Assembly: GCF_901875635.1 (NCBI RefSeq) | Contig: NZ_CABFMN010000084.1 | Span: 1-64,000 of the forward strand | Direction: 5' to 3' | Source: Xylophilus ampelinus | Lineage (GTDB): Bacteria; Pseudomonadota; Gammaproteobacteria; Burkholderiales; Burkholderiaceae_C | Length of the DNA stretch: 64,000 nt | In this document: positions 35,506 to 44,741 of the stretch, piece after piece | Layout of the letters: each line of letters starts with the position of its first letter | Position numbering within the stretch: position 1 is the first letter of the stretch | Notes under the pieces: generated by a model | Seen by the model: the letters and a program-made list of their open reading frames with translations, nothing else | Database searches by the model: none | Told to the model about the DNA's origin: nothing | Program-made: the position numbers and the translations under genes

Positions 35506-35994
35506 ATGGCAATCAAGAGCCAGGCAGACTTTTTTTCAGGCGCGATGTTCGTGGTCGTGGGCGGCGTGTTCGCCATCGGCGCGACCAACTACAACATCGG
35601 CGACGGCGCCCGCATGGGCCCGGGCTACTTCCCGTTGATGCTGGGCGTGCTGCTCGCCCTGATCGGGGCGGCGATCATCTTCCAGTCGCTGGTTGTGGAG
35701 ACGACCGACGGCGGCAAGATCGGCCGCTGGGCCTGGAAGCCGCTGGCTTTCGTGCTCGGCGCGAACCTGGCCTTCGGCGTGCTGCTGGGCGGGCTGCCCA
35801 GCATCGGGCTGCCGGCGATGGGCCTGATCATCGCGATCTTCGCGCTGACCTTCATCGCGAGCATGGCGGGCACCCAGTTCCGCTTCAAGGACACGCTGAT
35901 CCTGGCCATCGTGCTGGCCGCGGGCAGCTACGTCGCCTTCATCCTGGCGCTCAAGCTCCAGATCCAGGTCTGGCCGACCTTCATTTCGGGTTGA
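35506..35994 (+). CDS. tctB: Tripartite tricarboxylate transporter small membrane subunit
   Basis: 162 residues with four hydrophobic segments (MFVVVGGVFAIGATNY, GYFPLMLGVLLALIGAAIIF, AFVLGANLAFGVLLGG, ILAIVLAAGSYVAFIL). MGPGYFPLMLG is the TctB family signature. Sits 16 bases upstream of TctA. Forms the membrane part of a sodium- or proton-driven solute importer. Confidence 0.88.
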   Translation: MAIKSQADFFSGAMFVVVGGVFAIGATNYNIGDGARMGPGYFPLMLGVLLALIGAAIIFQSLVVETTDGGKIGRWAWKPLAFVLGANLAFGVLLGGLPSIGLPAMGLIIAIFALTFIASMAGTQFRFKDTLILAIVLAAGSYVAFILALKLQIQVWPTFISG

Positions 35995-36010
35995 AGGCGA
36001 AGGCACGACC

Positions 36011-37528
36011 ATGGACTTCAATCTTTTCGCCAACCTGGCCACGGGCTTCGGCGTCGCGGTCACCTGGACCAACCTGCTGTACTGCCTGATCGGCTGCATC
36101 CTGGGCACGCTGATCGGCGTGCTGCCGGGCATCGGCCCGGTCGCGACCATCGCGATGCTGCTGCCTGCGACCTACGCGCTGCCGCCCGTGTCGGCCCTGA
36201 TCATGCTGGCCGGCATCTACTACGGTGCGCAGTACGGCGGATCGACCACCGCCATCCTGGTGAACCTGCCGGGCGAGTCGTCCTCGGTGGTGACGTGCAT
36301 CGACGGCTACCAGATGGCGCGGCAGGGGCGCGCAGGCCCGGCGCTCGCGGCGGCCGGCCTGGGCTCCTTCTTCGCCGGTTGCGTGGGCACCATCATCCTG
36401 GCCGCCTTCGCGCCGCCGCTCACCGAACTGGCCTTCAAGTTCGGCCCGGCCGAGTACTTCAGCCTGATGGTGCTGGGCCTGATCGGCGCGGTGGTGCTGG
36501 CTTCCGGGTCGCTGCTCAAGGCGATCGCGATGGTGGTGCTGGGCCTGCTGCTGGGCCTGGTGGGCACCGACGTGAACTCGGGCGTGGCGCGCTTCAGCTT
36601 CGACATCCCCGAACTGACCGACGGCATCGGCTTCATCGTGATCTCGATGGGCGTGTTCGGCTACGGCGAGATCATCGGCAACCTGTCGCAGCCCGACGAG
36701 GACCGCGAGGTCTTCACCAGCAAGGTGACGGGCCTGTGGCCCACCAAGGAAGATTTCAAGAAGATGGCGCCGGCCGTGCTGCGCGGCACGACGCTGGGCT
36801 CGGCCCTGGGCATCCTGCCCGGCGGCGGCGCGCTGCTGGCCTCCTTCGCGTCCTACGCGCTGGAAAAGAAGCTCAAGATGGGCCCGAACGAAGTCGCCTT
36901 CGGCCGCGGCAACATCCGCGGCGTGGCAGGCCCCGAGTCGGCCAACAACGCCGGCGCGCAGACCTCCTTCATCCCATTGCTGACGCTGGGCATTCCGCCC
37001 AACCCGGTGATGGCGCTGATGGTCGGTGCGATGACCATCCACAACATCCAGCCCGGCCCGCAGGTGATGACCAGCAACCCCGAGCTGTTCTGGGGCCTGA
37101 TCGCCTCGATGTGGCTGGGCAACCTCATGCTGATCGTGCTGAACCTGCCGCTCATCGGCATGTGGATCAAGCTGCTGAAGGTGCCCTACCGCCTGCTGTT
37201 CCCGGCCATCGTGCTGTTCTGCGCGATCGGTGTGTACTCGACCAACAACAACACCTTCGACGTGTGGATGGTCGCGATCTTCGGCTTCATCGGGTACTGC
37301 TTCATCAAGCTGCGTGTCGAGCCGGCGCCGCTGCTGCTGGGCTTCATCCTGGGGCCGATGATGGAAGAGAACCTGCGCCGCGCATTGCTGCTGTCGCGCG
37401 GCAGCTGGAGCGTGCTGGTCACGCGGCCGATCTCGGCCGGCCTGCTGGTCGCCGCGCTGGCGCTGCTGGTGATCGTGCTGCTGCCGGCGGTGAAGTCCAA
37501 GCGGGAAGAGGCTTTCGTCGAGGAGTGA
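36011..37528 (+). CDS. tctA: Tripartite tricarboxylate transporter large permease subunit
   Basis: 505 residues with about 12 membrane segments. Family motifs: GVLPGIGPVATIAMLLP, GIYYGAQYGGSTTAILVNLPGESSSVVTCIDGY, GRGNIRGVAGPESANNAGAQTSFIPLLTLGIPPNPVMAL, and GFILGPMMEENLRRALLLSRG. Main transport subunit of the inner membrane TTT system with TctB and a periplasmic receptor. A hairpin with T-rich tail follows 11 bases after the stop. Confidence 0.93.
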   Translation: MDFNLFANLATGFGVAVTWTNLLYCLIGCILGTLIGVLPGIGPVATIAMLLPATYALPPVSALIMLAGIYYGAQYGGSTTAILVNLPGESSSVVTCIDGYQMARQGRAGPALAAAGLGSFFAGCVGTIILAAFAPPLTELAFKFGPAEYFSLMVLGLIGAVVLASGSLLKAIAMVVLGLLLGLVGTDVNSGVARFSFDIPELTDGIGFIVISMGVFGYGEIIGNLSQPDEDREVFTSKVTGLWPTKEDFKKMAPAVLRGTTLGSALGILPGGGALLASFASYALEKKLKMGPNEVAFGRGNIRGVAGPESANNAGAQTSFIPLLTLGIPPNPVMALMVGAMTIHNIQPGPQVMTSNPELFWGLIASMWLGNLMLIVLNLPLIGMWIKLLKVPYRLLFPAIVLFCAIGVYSTNNNTFDVWMVAIFGFIGYCFIKLRVEPAPLLLGFILGPMMEENLRRALLLSRGSWSVLVTRPISAGLLVAALALLVIVLLPAVKSKREEAFVEE

Positions 37529-37539
37529 CGTTGTATCTT

Positions 37540-37568
37540 GGCGGGCCGTGGTGCCCGCCTGTTCGTTT
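37540..37568 (+). terminator. Terminator of the tctBA unit
   Basis: GGCGGGC (37540-37546), loop CGTGGT, GCCCGCC (37553-37559), then TGTTCGTTT. A 7-bp GC stem and T-rich tail 11 bases after the tctA stop. Confidence 0.6.
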
Positions 37569-37634
37569 CGTGGGTCCCTCTGGGGCCCATTTCCTTTTGG
37601 GCGTTCGCAGATGGCCGTTGAAGCGATGGGCCGG

Positions 37635-37878
37635 CCCTGGTGCCGGTGAGGGCGCGCCGGCGCTTCGGTGGGGTGGTCGGCTTCGCCGACTGCCCTGCGG
37701 TGCTCGCGCGAACGGGCCGCGGCAGAACTCGCTTCGTTCACTGCGTTCACTGCGCTCGGACAGCTGCCGCGAGTCAGTTCACGAAGCGGGCCTGTCCTTC
37801 GGCAGGCCCGCAGCCCGTCCGCGCTGCGCGCCTCGGCACCCCACAGGCGCGCCGCCGCACCCTCACCGGCACCAGGGC
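37635..37878. repeat. Large palindromic element A (244 bp)
   Basis: Ends are perfect 18-bp inverted repeats: CCCTGGTGCCGGTGAGGG at 37635-37652 and its reverse complement at 37861-37878, with further imperfect pairing inward. The middle holds the shared core (37717-37775, reverse orientation) with an internal stem CCGCGGCAG/CTGCCGCG, followed by a module that contains GGCCTGTCCTTCGGCAGGCC. No protein-like frame. Confidence 0.8.
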
Positions 37879-37967
37879 CTGCGTCAGGGGTCGATCGACC
37901 AGCGCAATTCGGGCGCCCGTGGCGGCACAACGCTGCACCTGATGCACCACCACGGCCGCCTCCACGC

Positions 37968-38210
37968 GTCGGCGCCGGGCCCAGGGCGCGTGGGCGACTT
38001 CGGGGTCGGCGAGGCGCGCAGGGTGGACGGGCGGCAGGCCTGCCGAAGGACAGGCCTGCTTCGTGAACTGACTCGCGGCAGCTGTTTGAGCGCAGCGCGA
38101 AGCGCGTAGCGAGTTCTGCCGCGGCCCGTCCGCCCGAGCACCGCAGCGCAGTCGGCCCGCAGGGCCGACCGACCCCGCAGGAGCCCGCGCGCCCTGGGCC
38201 CGGCGCCGAC
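37968..38210. repeat. Large palindromic element B (243 bp)
   Basis: Perfect 23-bp inverted ends (37968-37990 and 38188-38210, GTCGGCGCCGGGCCC... and complement), extending a few bases outward. The core at 38070-38124 is in the opposite orientation to that of element A, which lies 90 bp away. The module GGCCTGCCGAAGGACAGGCC precedes the core. Lies between tctA and the downstream end of the liv operon; convergent genes on both sides. Confidence 0.8.
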
Positions 38211-38271
38211 GCGCGCCCCCTCCCCCGAGTGCGGACGATCCAGCGCCCGCCTCAAGCCGACCGCGCCGGCC

Positions 38272-39438
38272 TCACTGCGCCACGTAGTCCGACACCACCT
38301 TCCACTTGCCGTCGACGATCTGCGACAGGCGCGACTGGTCGTTGCCCAGCCGCTTGGCGGCGGTGTAGGTCATCTTCGGCGCGCCGAACATGTCGGGCGG
38401 AAAGGTGCTCGCGTCCATGATCTTGATGAAGGAATCGGTGCTCAGGTTGGCGCCGGCCTTCTGCGCCACCTGCGCGAAAGTGTCGATGATCACGTAGCCG
38501 TAGACCGAGAACACCGTCGGATCCTCGTTGAACTTGGTCTTGTACTTGTTGGCCCAGAAACGGATCTTGGGGTCGGCCTCGTCGGTGTAGGGGTTCTGCA
38601 CCGTCATGGTCGCGTACATGCCGTCCATGGCCTTGCCGCCCAGCTTGTGGATGAGGTCGGTGTAAGCCGCGCTGGAACCGAGGAAGGTCGGGTTGAAGCC
38701 CGTCTTGCGCGCTTCGCCGATGGTGCCGATGGTCTCTCGGATGATGGTGCCCAGCACCACGAGGTCGCAGCCGGCAGCTTTCATCTTCGCGACCTGCGAG
38801 CTGAAGTCGGTGGCACCGCGCTTGAACGAGGTCTTCTCCGCCAGCTCCATGCCCGCGGCCTTGAGGCCCGCTTCGGCGCCGCGCTGCACCTCCAGGCCGA
38901 ACTCGTCGTCCTGGTAGATGGTGCAGACCTTCTTCGCCCCCTTGTCCTTCACCATCTTGGGCAGCGCCAGGCGGACCTGGTCGTAGTAGGTGGCCGCAAA
39001 CGAGTACTTGAGCCGGTTCAGCGGCTCATACATCTCCCGCGCGGCGGTGATCGGCAGGAAGTTGATGACGTTCTTGTCGAACTGCACCGGCATCGCCGCC
39101 ATGTTCTGCGCCGTACCGATGTGGCCGGCCATGATGAATATCTTGTCCTGGTTGACCAGCTTCTGCGCGGCGAGCACCGCCTTCTTCGGGTCGTAGCCCG
39201 AGTCTTCGACGTACAGCTTGAGCTTGCGGCCGTTGATGCCGCCCTGCTCGTTGATCTCGTCCACGCGCAGCTGCATGCCGTTGCGCGACTGCTTGCCGAA
39301 GCCGGCGAGCGGGCCCGACAGGTCCTGGATGGTGCCGATGCGGATCTCGTCCTTGCTCACGCCCTGCTGGGCGAAGGCGGACGGCAGACCGAGCGCCAGG
39401 ATGGCGATCGCGACGGCGGCGGGGCGGAAGGTCTTCAT
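38272..39438 (-). CDS. Branched-chain-type ABC transporter substrate-binding protein
   Basis: 388 residues. Periplasmic receptor with signal peptide MKTFRPAAVAIAILALGLPSAFA. Type I periplasmic binding fold: IRIGTIQDLSGPLAGFGKQSRNGM, VDEINEQGGINGRKLKLYVEDSGYDPKKAVLAAQKLV, VCTIYQDDEFGLEV, FKRGATDFSSQVAKMKAAGCDLVVLGT. GGAG lies 9 bases before the ATG at 39438. Last gene of the minus-strand livHMGF-fadD unit and probably its receptor. The ligand may be an aromatic or aliphatic acid rather than an amino acid, given the acyl-CoA synthetase next door. Confidence 0.87.
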   Translation of the reverse strand: MKTFRPAAVAIAILALGLPSAFAQQGVSKDEIRIGTIQDLSGPLAGFGKQSRNGMQLRVDEINEQGGINGRKLKLYVEDSGYDPKKAVLAAQKLVNQDKIFIMAGHIGTAQNMAAMPVQFDKNVINFLPITAAREMYEPLNRLKYSFAATYYDQVRLALPKMVKDKGAKKVCTIYQDDEFGLEVQRGAEAGLKAAGMELAEKTSFKRGATDFSSQVAKMKAAGCDLVVLGTIIRETIGTIGEARKTGFNPTFLGSSAAYTDLIHKLGGKAMDGMYATMTVQNPYTDEADPKIRFWANKYKTKFNEDPTVFSVYGYVIIDTFAQVAQKAGANLSTDSFIKIMDASTFPPDMFGAPKMTYTAAKRLGNDQSRLSQIVDGKWKVVSDYVAQ

Positions 39439-39494
39439 GGCTGTCTCCTCTCGTTGATCCATGCGTTCACACAATCTCGGTCCAGAACCCCCAC

Positions 39495-39555
39495 CCGTTC
39501 AGCCTGAGCGGGTCGAAAGCCGGGCGCGAGGCTTCGACGGGCTCAGCCCGAACGG
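39495..39555. repeat. REP-like inverted repeat, second copy
   Basis: Arms CCGTTCAGCCTGAGCGGGTC.. (39495-39517) and ..GACGGGCTCAGCCCGAACGG (39533-39555), of the same GAGCNNGTCGAA family as 17274-17335. Lies between the acyl-CoA synthetase and receptor genes in the liv operon and may attenuate the receptor message. Confidence 0.75.
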
Positions 39556-39571
39556 TGCTGCGGGCACATCG

Positions 39572-41464
39572 TCAAGCGCGGTACATCGCCTCGATCTGCT
39601 GTGCGTACTTCGCCTGCACCAGCTTGCGCTTGAGCTTCATCGTCGGCGTCAGCTCCTCGTCCTCTGCCGACAGCTGCGTGTCGAGCAGGAAGAACTTCTT
39701 GATCTGCTCGACCCGCGCGAATTTCGCGTTCACGCGGTCGATCTCGTTCTGGACCAGGTCCTGCACCTCCTGGGCGCGCGTGAGGCTCGCGTAGTTGCTG
39801 AAGGGCACGTCGTGGTCCTGCGCGAATTTCTCGACGTTCTCCTGGTCGATCATGATGATCACCGTCAGGTAGGGCTTCGCATCGCCGATGACCACTGCAT
39901 CGGTCACGTAGGGGCTGAACTTGAGCTCGTTCTCCCACTCGCTGGGCGTGATGTTCTTGCCGCCCGCCGTGATGATGATGTCCTTCATGCGGTCGGTGAT
40001 GCGGAAATACCCGTCCTCCTCCATCAGCCCGACGTCGCCCGTGTGCAGCCAGCCCTCGGCGTCGATGGTCTCGGCCGTCTTCTCGGGCTGGTTGAGGTAA
40101 CCCATGAACACGTTGGGGCCGCGCACCAGGATCTCGCCCGTGGCCGGGTCGATGCGCACCTCGTTGTAGCCGGCGGCCGGACCGATGGAGCCCGGCTTGA
40201 TGCGCGCCGCCGGCACGCCGGTGGAGGCGCCGCAACTCTCGGTCATGCCCCACACCTCCAGCATGGGCACGCCGAGCGAGAGGTACCACTTGACCAGCTC
40301 GGGCGAGATCGGCGCCGCGCCGGTAACGAGAAAGCGCGCGCGGTGGATGCCGATGAGCTTGCGCACGTTGTCCAGCACCAGCCAGCGCGCGAGCCGGAAG
40401 CGGAACTTCAGGCCGGCATCGACCGGCTCGCCGGCCAGCACCTTGTCGGCGATCTGCCGCCCCACGCCGATGGCCCAGGCGTAGGCGGCCTGCTGCACGC
40501 CGCTGGCTTCATTGAGCGCGATCGTCACGCCGGAGTAGAACTTCTCCCACACGCGCGGCACGGCGGTGAAGACGGTGGGCGCGATCTCGCGCACGTTCTC
40601 CGGCACCGTCTCGGGGTTCTCGACGAAGTTGAGCACCGAGCCGGTGTACATCGCGAAGTACTCGCCGCCCATGCGCTCGGCCACGTGGCACAGCGGCAGG
40701 AAGCACATGCGCTCGTCGCGCTCGTCCTGCGCCACCAGGGTGTTGTAGCCACGCATGGTGTAGACGAGGCCATGGTGCGAGTGCATCGCGCCCTTGGGCT
40801 TGCCGGTGGTGCCCGAGGTGTAGATGAGGATGGCCAGGTCTTCCGGCCGGCAGCCGTCGACGCGCTCGCGCACGGCCTGCGGATGCGACTGCAGGTGCTC
40901 GCGGCCGAGGGCGCGCAGGGCGTCCAGGCTGATGACGCCCGGGTCGTCGAGATCGCGCAGGCCCTCCATGTCGAACACGACGATCTTGCGGAGCGCCGGC
41001 AGGCGCTCACGCACCTCCAGCGCCTTGTCGAGTTGCTCGTCGTCCTCCACGAAGAGCAGCATGGTGTGCGAGTCCTCGCACAGGTAGTGCACCTGCGAGG
41101 CGGCATCGGTCGGGTAGATGCCGTTGGCCACGCCGTTGCAGCTGAGCACGGCCAGGTCGCACAGCACCCATTCGACGACAGTATTCGAAAGGATGGAGGC
41201 GCACTCGCCGCGCGCGAAGCCCAGGGCCAGCAAGCCGGCAGCGATCTCCTGAACGGCTTCGGCCGTCTGGCGCCAGGTCCAGGTGCGCCAGATGCCCAGC
41301 TCCTTCTGGCGCAGCCACACGGCATCGCCGCGCAATTCGACCGCGTTCCAGAACACGGCCGGGATGGTGTCGCCCGGAACTGCGATGTCGGTGCGTGGCT
41401 GGAGCTGGCCGAGGTCCCACAGGCCGGCCGGGATGTGGAGGGGGGCGGAAGTGGATGCGCTCAT
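39572..41464 (-). CDS. Long-chain fatty acid/aryl acyl-CoA synthetase, AMP-forming
   Basis: 630 residues. Activates a carboxylic acid to its CoA thioester with ATP. Motifs: AILIYTSGTTGKPKGAMHSH (P-loop), LPLCHVAERMGGEY, LEVWGMTESCGASTG (A5), EGWLHTGDVGLMEEDGYFRITDRMKDIIITAGGKNITPSEWEN (A7-A8). The length and TESCGASTG region are of the FACL/AMP-binding group with no lid truncation. The ATG overlaps the livF stop by four bases. Position inside an ABC importer operon suggests it traps the imported acid as CoA ester. Confidence 0.88.
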   Translation of the reverse strand: MSASTSAPLHIPAGLWDLGQLQPRTDIAVPGDTIPAVFWNAVELRGDAVWLRQKELGIWRTWTWRQTAEAVQEIAAGLLALGFARGECASILSNTVVEWVLCDLAVLSCNGVANGIYPTDAASQVHYLCEDSHTMLLFVEDDEQLDKALEVRERLPALRKIVVFDMEGLRDLDDPGVISLDALRALGREHLQSHPQAVRERVDGCRPEDLAILIYTSGTTGKPKGAMHSHHGLVYTMRGYNTLVAQDERDERMCFLPLCHVAERMGGEYFAMYTGSVLNFVENPETVPENVREIAPTVFTAVPRVWEKFYSGVTIALNEASGVQQAAYAWAIGVGRQIADKVLAGEPVDAGLKFRFRLARWLVLDNVRKLIGIHRARFLVTGAAPISPELVKWYLSLGVPMLEVWGMTESCGASTGVPAARIKPGSIGPAAGYNEVRIDPATGEILVRGPNVFMGYLNQPEKTAETIDAEGWLHTGDVGLMEEDGYFRITDRMKDIIITAGGKNITPSEWENELKFSPYVTDAVVIGDAKPYLTVIIMIDQENVEKFAQDHDVPFSNYASLTRAQEVQDLVQNEIDRVNAKFARVEQIKKFFLLDTQLSAEDEELTPTMKLKRKLVQAKYAQQIEAMYRA

Positions 41465-42234
41465 CGCCAGGTCTTCTTCTTTTTCCAGCGGCGCTCGCCG
41501 CGGACGCCCTCGTCCTGCAGGCCGAGGTAGAACTCCTTGATGTCGTCCTTCTCGCGCAGGCGCTCGCAGGTGTCTTCCATGACGATGCGGCCGTTCTCCA
41601 GCACGTAGCCGTAGTCGGCGGCGTTGAGCGCCATGTTGGCGTTCTGTTCGACCAGCAGGATGGTGGTGCCGCGCTCACGGTTGATGCGCACGACGATCTC
41701 GAAGATCTCCTTGGTGAGCTTGGGCGAGAGGCCGAGCGAGGGTTCGTCGAGCAGGATGAGCTGCGGCGCGGCCATGATGGCGCGCGAGATGGCGAGCATC
41801 TGCTGCTGCCCGCCCGAGAGCAGGCCCGCGTCCTGCGCGGCGCGCTCGCGCAGGATGGGGAAGTAGCCGAACACGGTCTCGATGTCGCGCGCCACGCCGT
41901 CGCGGTCGCGGCGGGTGTAGGCGCCCATGAGCAGGTTGTCCTTCACCGACAGCAGCGGGAACACCTCGCGGCCCTCGGGCACGTGCGACAGGCCCTGCTG
42001 CACGATGAAGGCCGGGTCCTTGGCAGTGATGTCCTGGCCCTTGAAATGGACCGTGCCCTTGCGCGGATCGATGATGCCCGAGATGGTCTTGAGGATCGTC
42101 GTCTTGCCCGCGCCGTTGCTGCCCAGCACGGTGGCGATCTCGCCCTGCCGCACCCTCAGGCTCACGCCGCGGATGGCCTTGATGGGGCCGTAGGCGCTCT
42201 CGACGTTGAGGAGTTGGAGGACTTCGGTGCTCAT
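41461..42234 (-). CDS. livF: Branched-chain ABC transporter ATP-binding protein LivF
   Basis: 257 residues. Walker A LGSNGAGKTTILKT, Q-loop VQQGLSHVPEGREVFPLLSV, signature LLSGGQQQMLAISRAI, Walker B LILLDEPSLGLSP, H-loop LLVEQNANMAL. The VPEGREVFPLLSVKDNLLMGA block is characteristic of LivF. C-terminal basic end RRWKKKKTWR. Separated from livG by a 619-bp gap filled with two palindromic elements, though they should be in one operon. Confidence 0.9.
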   Translation of the reverse strand: MSTEVLQLLNVESAYGPIKAIRGVSLRVRQGEIATVLGSNGAGKTTILKTISGIIDPRKGTVHFKGQDITAKDPAFIVQQGLSHVPEGREVFPLLSVKDNLLMGAYTRRDRDGVARDIETVFGYFPILRERAAQDAGLLSGGQQQMLAISRAIMAAPQLILLDEPSLGLSPKLTKEIFEIVVRINRERGTTILLVEQNANMALNAADYGYVLENGRIVMEDTCERLREKDDIKEFYLGLQDEGVRGERRWKKKKTWR

Positions 42235-42325
42235 GTCTGAGCGCCTTCCGACGAGTCGCATGAGGGGCGCGCCGGCGCGGGGCGGCCTGACGTCGGCGAG
42301 TCGGCATGCAGTCGAGCGCGCCGCT

Positions 42326-42504
42326 GGCGAGGGGCAGGCACCGACTCGCTCAGACGCCGCGGGTCGCTGCGCGACTTCCCCGCGCTGCTCGCGGCAGGCG
42401 GGGTCCGCGCAAACTCGCTTCGCTCAAACATGCGCGGCCCTCTTCCCGCCTGCCGCTGCGCTGCTCGGCCGCGCCGATTCGCGATCCGGCGCCTGCCCCT
42501 CGCC
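42326..42504. repeat. Palindromic element C (179 bp) inside liv operon
   Basis: Inverted ends GGCGAGGGGCAGGCACC (42326-42342) and its complement at 42488-42504, one mismatch in 17. The middle carries nested arms (CTCGCGGCAGGCGGG / CCCGCCTGCCGC) and a short core GCGCAAACTCGCTTCGCTCAAACA, a relative of the larger core in elements A, B and D. Confidence 0.7.
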
Positions 42505-42563
42505 ATCGTGGAACCGGGGTGCCGCATCCCCTCTCTTTCACGCCCTGCGGTGCGAGGACGGGG

Positions 42564-42844
42564 TTCGGCCGCCGGTGGAGCCCGGTGCGTGGTGCGGGCC
42601 GGGCACGCCCCTGTGCGTCGCCGAGAAGCGCAGGCCGGGGCGAGGCACGCCTGCCGAAGGACAGGCGTGCTTCGTGCACTGACTCGTCGCAGCTGTTTGA
42701 GCGGAGTGAACGAAGTGAACGCAGCGAGTTCTGCGACGCGAGCCCCGGCCGAGCATCGCAGGGAAGCCCCCGAAGGGGGCCGACGCACCGGGGCGTGCCC
42801 GGCCCGCGCCGCGCACCGGGCGGCCCTTCCAACGCACGGCCGAA
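42564..42844. repeat. Large palindromic element D (about 280 bp) inside liv operon
   Basis: Arms 42581-42620 and 42781-42820 match as reverse complements at 37 of 40 positions. A further TTCGGCCG/CGGCCGAA pair lies outside. Core at 42681-42738, preceded by CGCCTGCCGAAGGACAGGCG. The element ends about 10 bases before the livG stop. Lies downstream of livG and upstream of livF in the direction of transcription. Confidence 0.8.
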
Positions 42845-42853
42845 AGCCCGTTG

Positions 42854-43666
42854 TCATGCCGCCCTCCGCAAGCTGCTCACATCCTCGACCGTCCCCAGGT
42901 AGGCCTCGACCACCTTCGGATCCGACTGCACCTCGCGCGACGACCCCGTGGCCAGCACCTCGCCCTGGTTCATCGCCAGCACGCGGTCCGACACCTTCGA
43001 CACCAGCGTCATGTCGTGCTCCACCATCAGCACCGAAATGCCCAGCTCGTGCTGGATGTCCTGGATCCAGAAGGCCATGTCGGCCGTCTCCTCCACGTTC
43101 AGGCCAGAGGATGGTTCATCGAGCAGCAGCAGCTTGGGCTCGGTGCACAACGCCCGCGCCAGCTCCACCACCTTGCGCACGCCGTAGGGCAGCCCCGCCA
43201 CCAGCGAATCGCGGTGGTGCTGCAGGTCGAGCAGGTCGATCACCTGCTCGGCCTTCTCGCGCGCGGCGATCTCGGCGCGCCGCGTGGCGGCGGTGAAGAA
43301 CAGCTCGCCGAAGAAACCCGTCGCGCGGTGCGTGTGGCGGCCGATCAGCAGGTTGTGCAGCACCGTCGCGTGCTCGAACAGCTCGATGTTCTGGAAGGTG
43401 CGCGCGATGCCCAGCGCCGCGATGGCGTGCGGCGGCTGGTCCGTGAGCTTGAGCGGCGCGGCTTCGCCGTGCCAGGTGATCTGCCCCGTGGTCGGCTGGT
43501 AGATGCGGCTGATGAGGTTGAACACCGTCGTCTTGCCCGCACCGTTGGGCCCGATCAGCGTGAAGACCTCGCCGCGCCGCACCTCGAAGCTCACCTTGTT
43601 CACGGCCAGCACGCCGCCGAAGCGCACGCTCAGGTCCTGGGCCGAGAGGAGGACGTCCCTGGTCAC
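42854..43666 (-). CDS. livG: Branched-chain ABC transporter ATP-binding protein LivG
   Basis: 270 residues from a GTG at 43666 overlapping the livM stop (GTGA). Walker [24 protein letters not shown], signature [15 protein letters not shown] (LivG-type), Walker [18 protein letters not shown]-loop [23 protein letters not shown]. Also [24 protein letters not shown], typical of LivG. Confidence 0.9.
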   Translation of the reverse strand: MTRDVLLSAQDLSVRFGGVLAVNKVSFEVRRGEVFTLIGPNGAGKTTVFNLISRIYQPTTGQITWHGEAAPLKLTDQPPHAIAALGIARTFQNIELFEHATVLHNLLIGRHTHRATGFFGELFFTAATRRAEIAAREKAEQVIDLLDLQHHRDSLVAGLPYGVRKVVELARALCTEPKLLLLDEPSSGLNVEETADMAFWIQDIQHELGISVLMVEHDMTLVSKVSDRVLAMNQGEVLATGSSREVQSDPKVVEAYLGTVEDVSSLRRAA

Positions 43667-44739
43667 TTCAGCCGATCCGACTTGGTGAACGACTTCTGCC
43701 GCTTGAACATGCCACGGCGGTAGAACGGGAACATCTGCAGGTAGGTGCGCACCTTCAGCCAGCGCCCGTACAGGCCCATCGGCTCGAAGAGCACGAAGGC
43801 GATCAGCACCAGGCCGTACACCAGGCCCTGCAGTCCGGGCGCCTGTCCGATGATCGGTGGCAGCCAGTCCTTGGACAGCGAGATCAGCTGCGGCATCGAG
43901 ATCAGGAAGATCGCGCCGAGAAACACGCCGTGCACCGAACCCAGCCCGCCGATCACCACCAGCAGCAGCAGATCGATCGACTGCAGGATGCTGAACTGGT
44001 CGGGCGAGAGAAAGCTGATCTTGTGCGCATACAGCGCGCCACCCAGGCCGGCCAGCGCGGCGGAGATCGCGAAGGACAGCGTCTTGTAGCGCGCCAGTTG
44101 AATGCCCATGCTCTGTGCCGAGATCTCGGAATCGCGAATGGCGACGAAGGCGCGGCCGGTGGGCGCGCGCAGCAGGTTGAGCACGCCCAGCGTGCACAGC
44201 ACCGTGGTGACGAGGCACACGAAGTAGAAGGCCTCGCCGCTGCCGAAGTCCAGGCCGAAGAGCCTGGGCGATTTGACGTGCAACCCGGCATTGCCGCCCG
44301 TGACGCTTTCCCAGCGCGCGAAGACCTCCTCGACGATGAAACCGAAGGCCAGCGTGGCGATGCCCAGGTAGATGCCCTTGACGCGCAGTGCCGGCATGGC
44401 GACCACGACGCCCACCGCGGCCGAAAGCAATGCGGCGGCCACCATCGCGATCGGAAAGGGCACGCCCAAATTGGTCAGCACCCCCTGCGTGTACGCCCCC
44501 GTGCCGAGGAAGGCCGCGTGGCCGATGGAGAACTGCCCCGTGAAGCCTGCCAGCAGCATCAGCCCGAGGCCGACCACCGAATAGATGAGCACGAAGTTCA
44601 GCTGCGCGAGCCAGTACTCGTCGAGCAGCCAGGGCGCGGCCAGCAGCACCACGCCGAGCGCCGAATACCAGAAGCGGTGCCCGCCATGCTTGGCGAGCGC
44701 GATGTCCTGCGCGTAGCTGGTCTTGAAGATGTAGCGCAT
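43663..44739 (-). CDS. livM: Branched-chain ABC transporter permease LivM
   Basis: 358 residues, about ten membrane segments. Motifs: [71 protein letters not shown] (EAA-like loop contacting the ATPases), [20 protein letters not shown]. The C-terminus is extended by basic residues ([18 protein letters not shown]). The ATG at 44739 lies 2 bases after the livH stop. Confidence 0.9.
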   Translation of the reverse strand: MRYIFKTSYAQDIALAKHGGHRFWYSALGVVLLAAPWLLDEYWLAQLNFVLIYSVVGLGLMLLAGFTGQFSIGHAAFLGTGAYTQGVLTNLGVPFPIAMVAAALLSAAVGVVVAMPALRVKGIYLGIATLAFGFIVEEVFARWESVTGGNAGLHVKSPRLFGLDFGSGEAFYFVCLVTTVLCTLGVLNLLRAPTGRAFVAIRDSEISAQSMGIQLARYKTLSFAISAALAGLGGALYAHKISFLSPDQFSILQSIDLLLLVVIGGLGSVHGVFLGAIFLISMPQLISLSKDWLPPIIGQAPGLQGLVYGLVLIAFVLFEPMGLYGRWLKVRTYLQMFPFYRRGMFKRQKSFTKSDRLK

Positions 44740-44741
44740 GG

